Below, in pieces: positions 4,911-5,504 of a stretch of DNA of 5,504 nt. Both the position numbers and the translations under genes were made by a program. The stretch comes from Fusobacterium sp. (GTDB taxonomy: Bacteria > Fusobacteriota > Fusobacteriia > Fusobacteriales > Fusobacteriaceae), in NCBI GenBank assembly GCA_020024855.1, contig JAHHTB010000128.1, positions 1-5,504 on the forward strand, read 5' to 3'. Position 1 is the stretch's first letter, and each line of letters begins with the position of its first letter. The notes under the pieces were generated by a model. It saw only the letters and a list, made by a program, of their open reading frames with translations, was not told the DNA's origin and did no database searches.

Positions 4911-4925
4911 CAAATGTGCTAAAAT
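4897..4925 (+). promoter_or_regulatory. Candidate promoter of the AGCS symporter gene
   Basis: TGC (4917-4919) followed by TAAAAT (4920-4925) forms an extended -10. TTTATT (4897-4902) lies 17 bp upstream as a weak -35 (three of six matches). The predicted start is near 4932, leaving a 30-nt leader, too short for a riboswitch. A TATAAT at 4877-4882 is an alternative without a -35. Confidence 0.5.
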
Positions 4926-4961
4926 AATAGACATGAATTAACTTTTAAGGGAGGAGAAATT

Positions 4962-5504
4962 ATGAATATTGTAGGGAAGTTAATAATAGATATAGTAAAT
5001 CTTGTAAATAATTTTTTATGGGGGAAAAATATACTTGTTGTAATGCTTATAGGTACAGCAATATACTTTACATTAAGAACAAGATTTATGCAATTTAGAC
5101 TATTTGGAGATATTATAAGAATTTTAGGGAAATCAGAAAAAGATAAACAAGGAATTAGCTCTCTTGAAACTTTTTTTCTTGGTACTGCATGTAGAGTAGG
5201 GGCTGGTAATATAGCTGGGGTAGTTGCAGCTGTATCAATAGGTGGAGCAGGATCACTATTTTGGATGTGGCTTGTTGCTCTTTTAGGTTCATCAACATCT
5301 TTTATTGAGTCAACTCTTGCAGTAATATATAGAGATAAAATTGGAGTAGGAAGATATATAGGAGGAACTCCTTGGGTTATAAAAAAGAGACTTAATTTTA
5401 AACTTTTGGCTATTATATATGCAATTTCATCAATAATTTGTTATATAGGTGTTACGCAAGTAATGTCAAACTCAGTTACTGAATCTATATCAAGTGCTTA
5501 TAAT
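4962..5504 (+). CDS. AGCS family sodium:alanine/glycine symporter, 5' part
   Basis: The frame is open from ATG 4962 to the window end, giving the first 181 residues of a protein whose family members are usually about 450-490 long. It belongs to the alanine/glycine:cation symporter family (AGCS, DagA/AlsT type), inner-membrane carriers that import alanine or glycine with Na+ or H+. Family-typical stretches are the TRFMQFRLFGD segment (40-50) after the first membrane helix (about 22-38), ISSLETFFLGTACRVGAGNIAGV (65-87) with the GxGN core, GGAGSLFWMWLVALLG (94-109), and SFIESTLAVIYR (113-124) followed by GG-x-P (134-137). Further hydrophobic segments lie at about 147-165. The ribosome site AAGGGAGGAG (4947-4956) is strong. 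It follows the fabK terminator and has its own promoter, so it is an independent unit. Substrate (alanine, glycine or another small amino acid) cannot be told from this part. Confidence 0.9.
   Translation, partial: MNIVGKLIIDIVNLVNNFLWGKNILVVMLIGTAIYFTLRTRFMQFRLFGDIIRILGKSEKDKQGISSLETFFLGTACRVGAGNIAGVVAAVSIGGAGSLFWMWLVALLGSSTSFIESTLAVIYRDKIGVGRYIGGTPWVIKKRLNFKLLAIIYAISSIICYIGVTQVMSNSVTESISSAYN

Noticed and set aside
4853..4961. Glycine riboswitch upstream of the AGCS symporter
   Set aside because: Such riboswitches do control AGCS genes in some bacteria. This spacer is only about 110 bp, is almost all A/T and lacks the conserved G-rich aptamer segments. The predicted leader is about 30 nt.
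1..5504. Mobile element, prophage, CRISPR array or defence system
   Set aside because: No transposase, integrase, direct-repeat array, terminal repeats or defence-type domains are visible. Base composition is even throughout, and the phage-like flavour of ThyA is not backed by neighbouring phage genes.

Overview
The window looks like ordinary chromosome from a low-GC anaerobe, most likely a member of the Fusobacteriota (Fusobacterium or a close relative). The reasons are the very A/T-rich codon and spacer composition, the strong AAGGAG or AGGAGG ribosome sites, and the gene content: a FabK-type enoyl reductase, an AGCS amino-acid:Na+ symporter, an RseC-family protein and a YwqK/MORN-like exported protein. 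No 16S rRNA or other decisive taxonomic marker is present, so this assignment is an inference.

Layout. Positions 38-1230 (+) hold a tight three-gene run: an RseC/MucC-family membrane protein, a secreted protein with four 24-residue MORN-like repeats, and a small 8-cysteine protein. Right behind it, at 1275-1394 (+), is a complete 5S rRNA gene standing alone, with no 23S beside it. It has its own near-consensus promoter and a T-tract directly after its closing helix. On the opposite strand, 2770 to 1467, is a thymidylate synthase-dihydrofolate reductase operon (thyA-folA, 1-nt overlap) that converges on the 5S gene at an A/T-rich terminator region. A divergent spacer (2771-2956) separates thyA from a YcdX-type PHP-domain phosphatase (2957-3739, +). 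Next comes fabK (3825-4772, +) with its own promoter and a strong intrinsic terminator. The 5' part of an AGCS sodium:alanine/glycine symporter gene (4962 to the window end, +) closes the window.

How the genes fit together. ThyA and FolA form the classic dTMP cycle: ThyA turns methylene-tetrahydrofolate into dihydrofolate, and FolA reduces it back. FabK performs the last reduction of type II fatty-acid elongation. The symporter fits an amino-acid-fermenting lifestyle. The first operon has no established joint function.

I did not find a mobile element, CRISPR array, defence system or clearly new multi-gene system. The most interesting points are the self-contained orphan 5S rRNA gene, substitutions at normally conserved motif positions in ThyA and FolA, a perfect 16-bp palindrome between the fabK promoter and its ribosome site, and the repeated use of TGn-extended -10 promoters.
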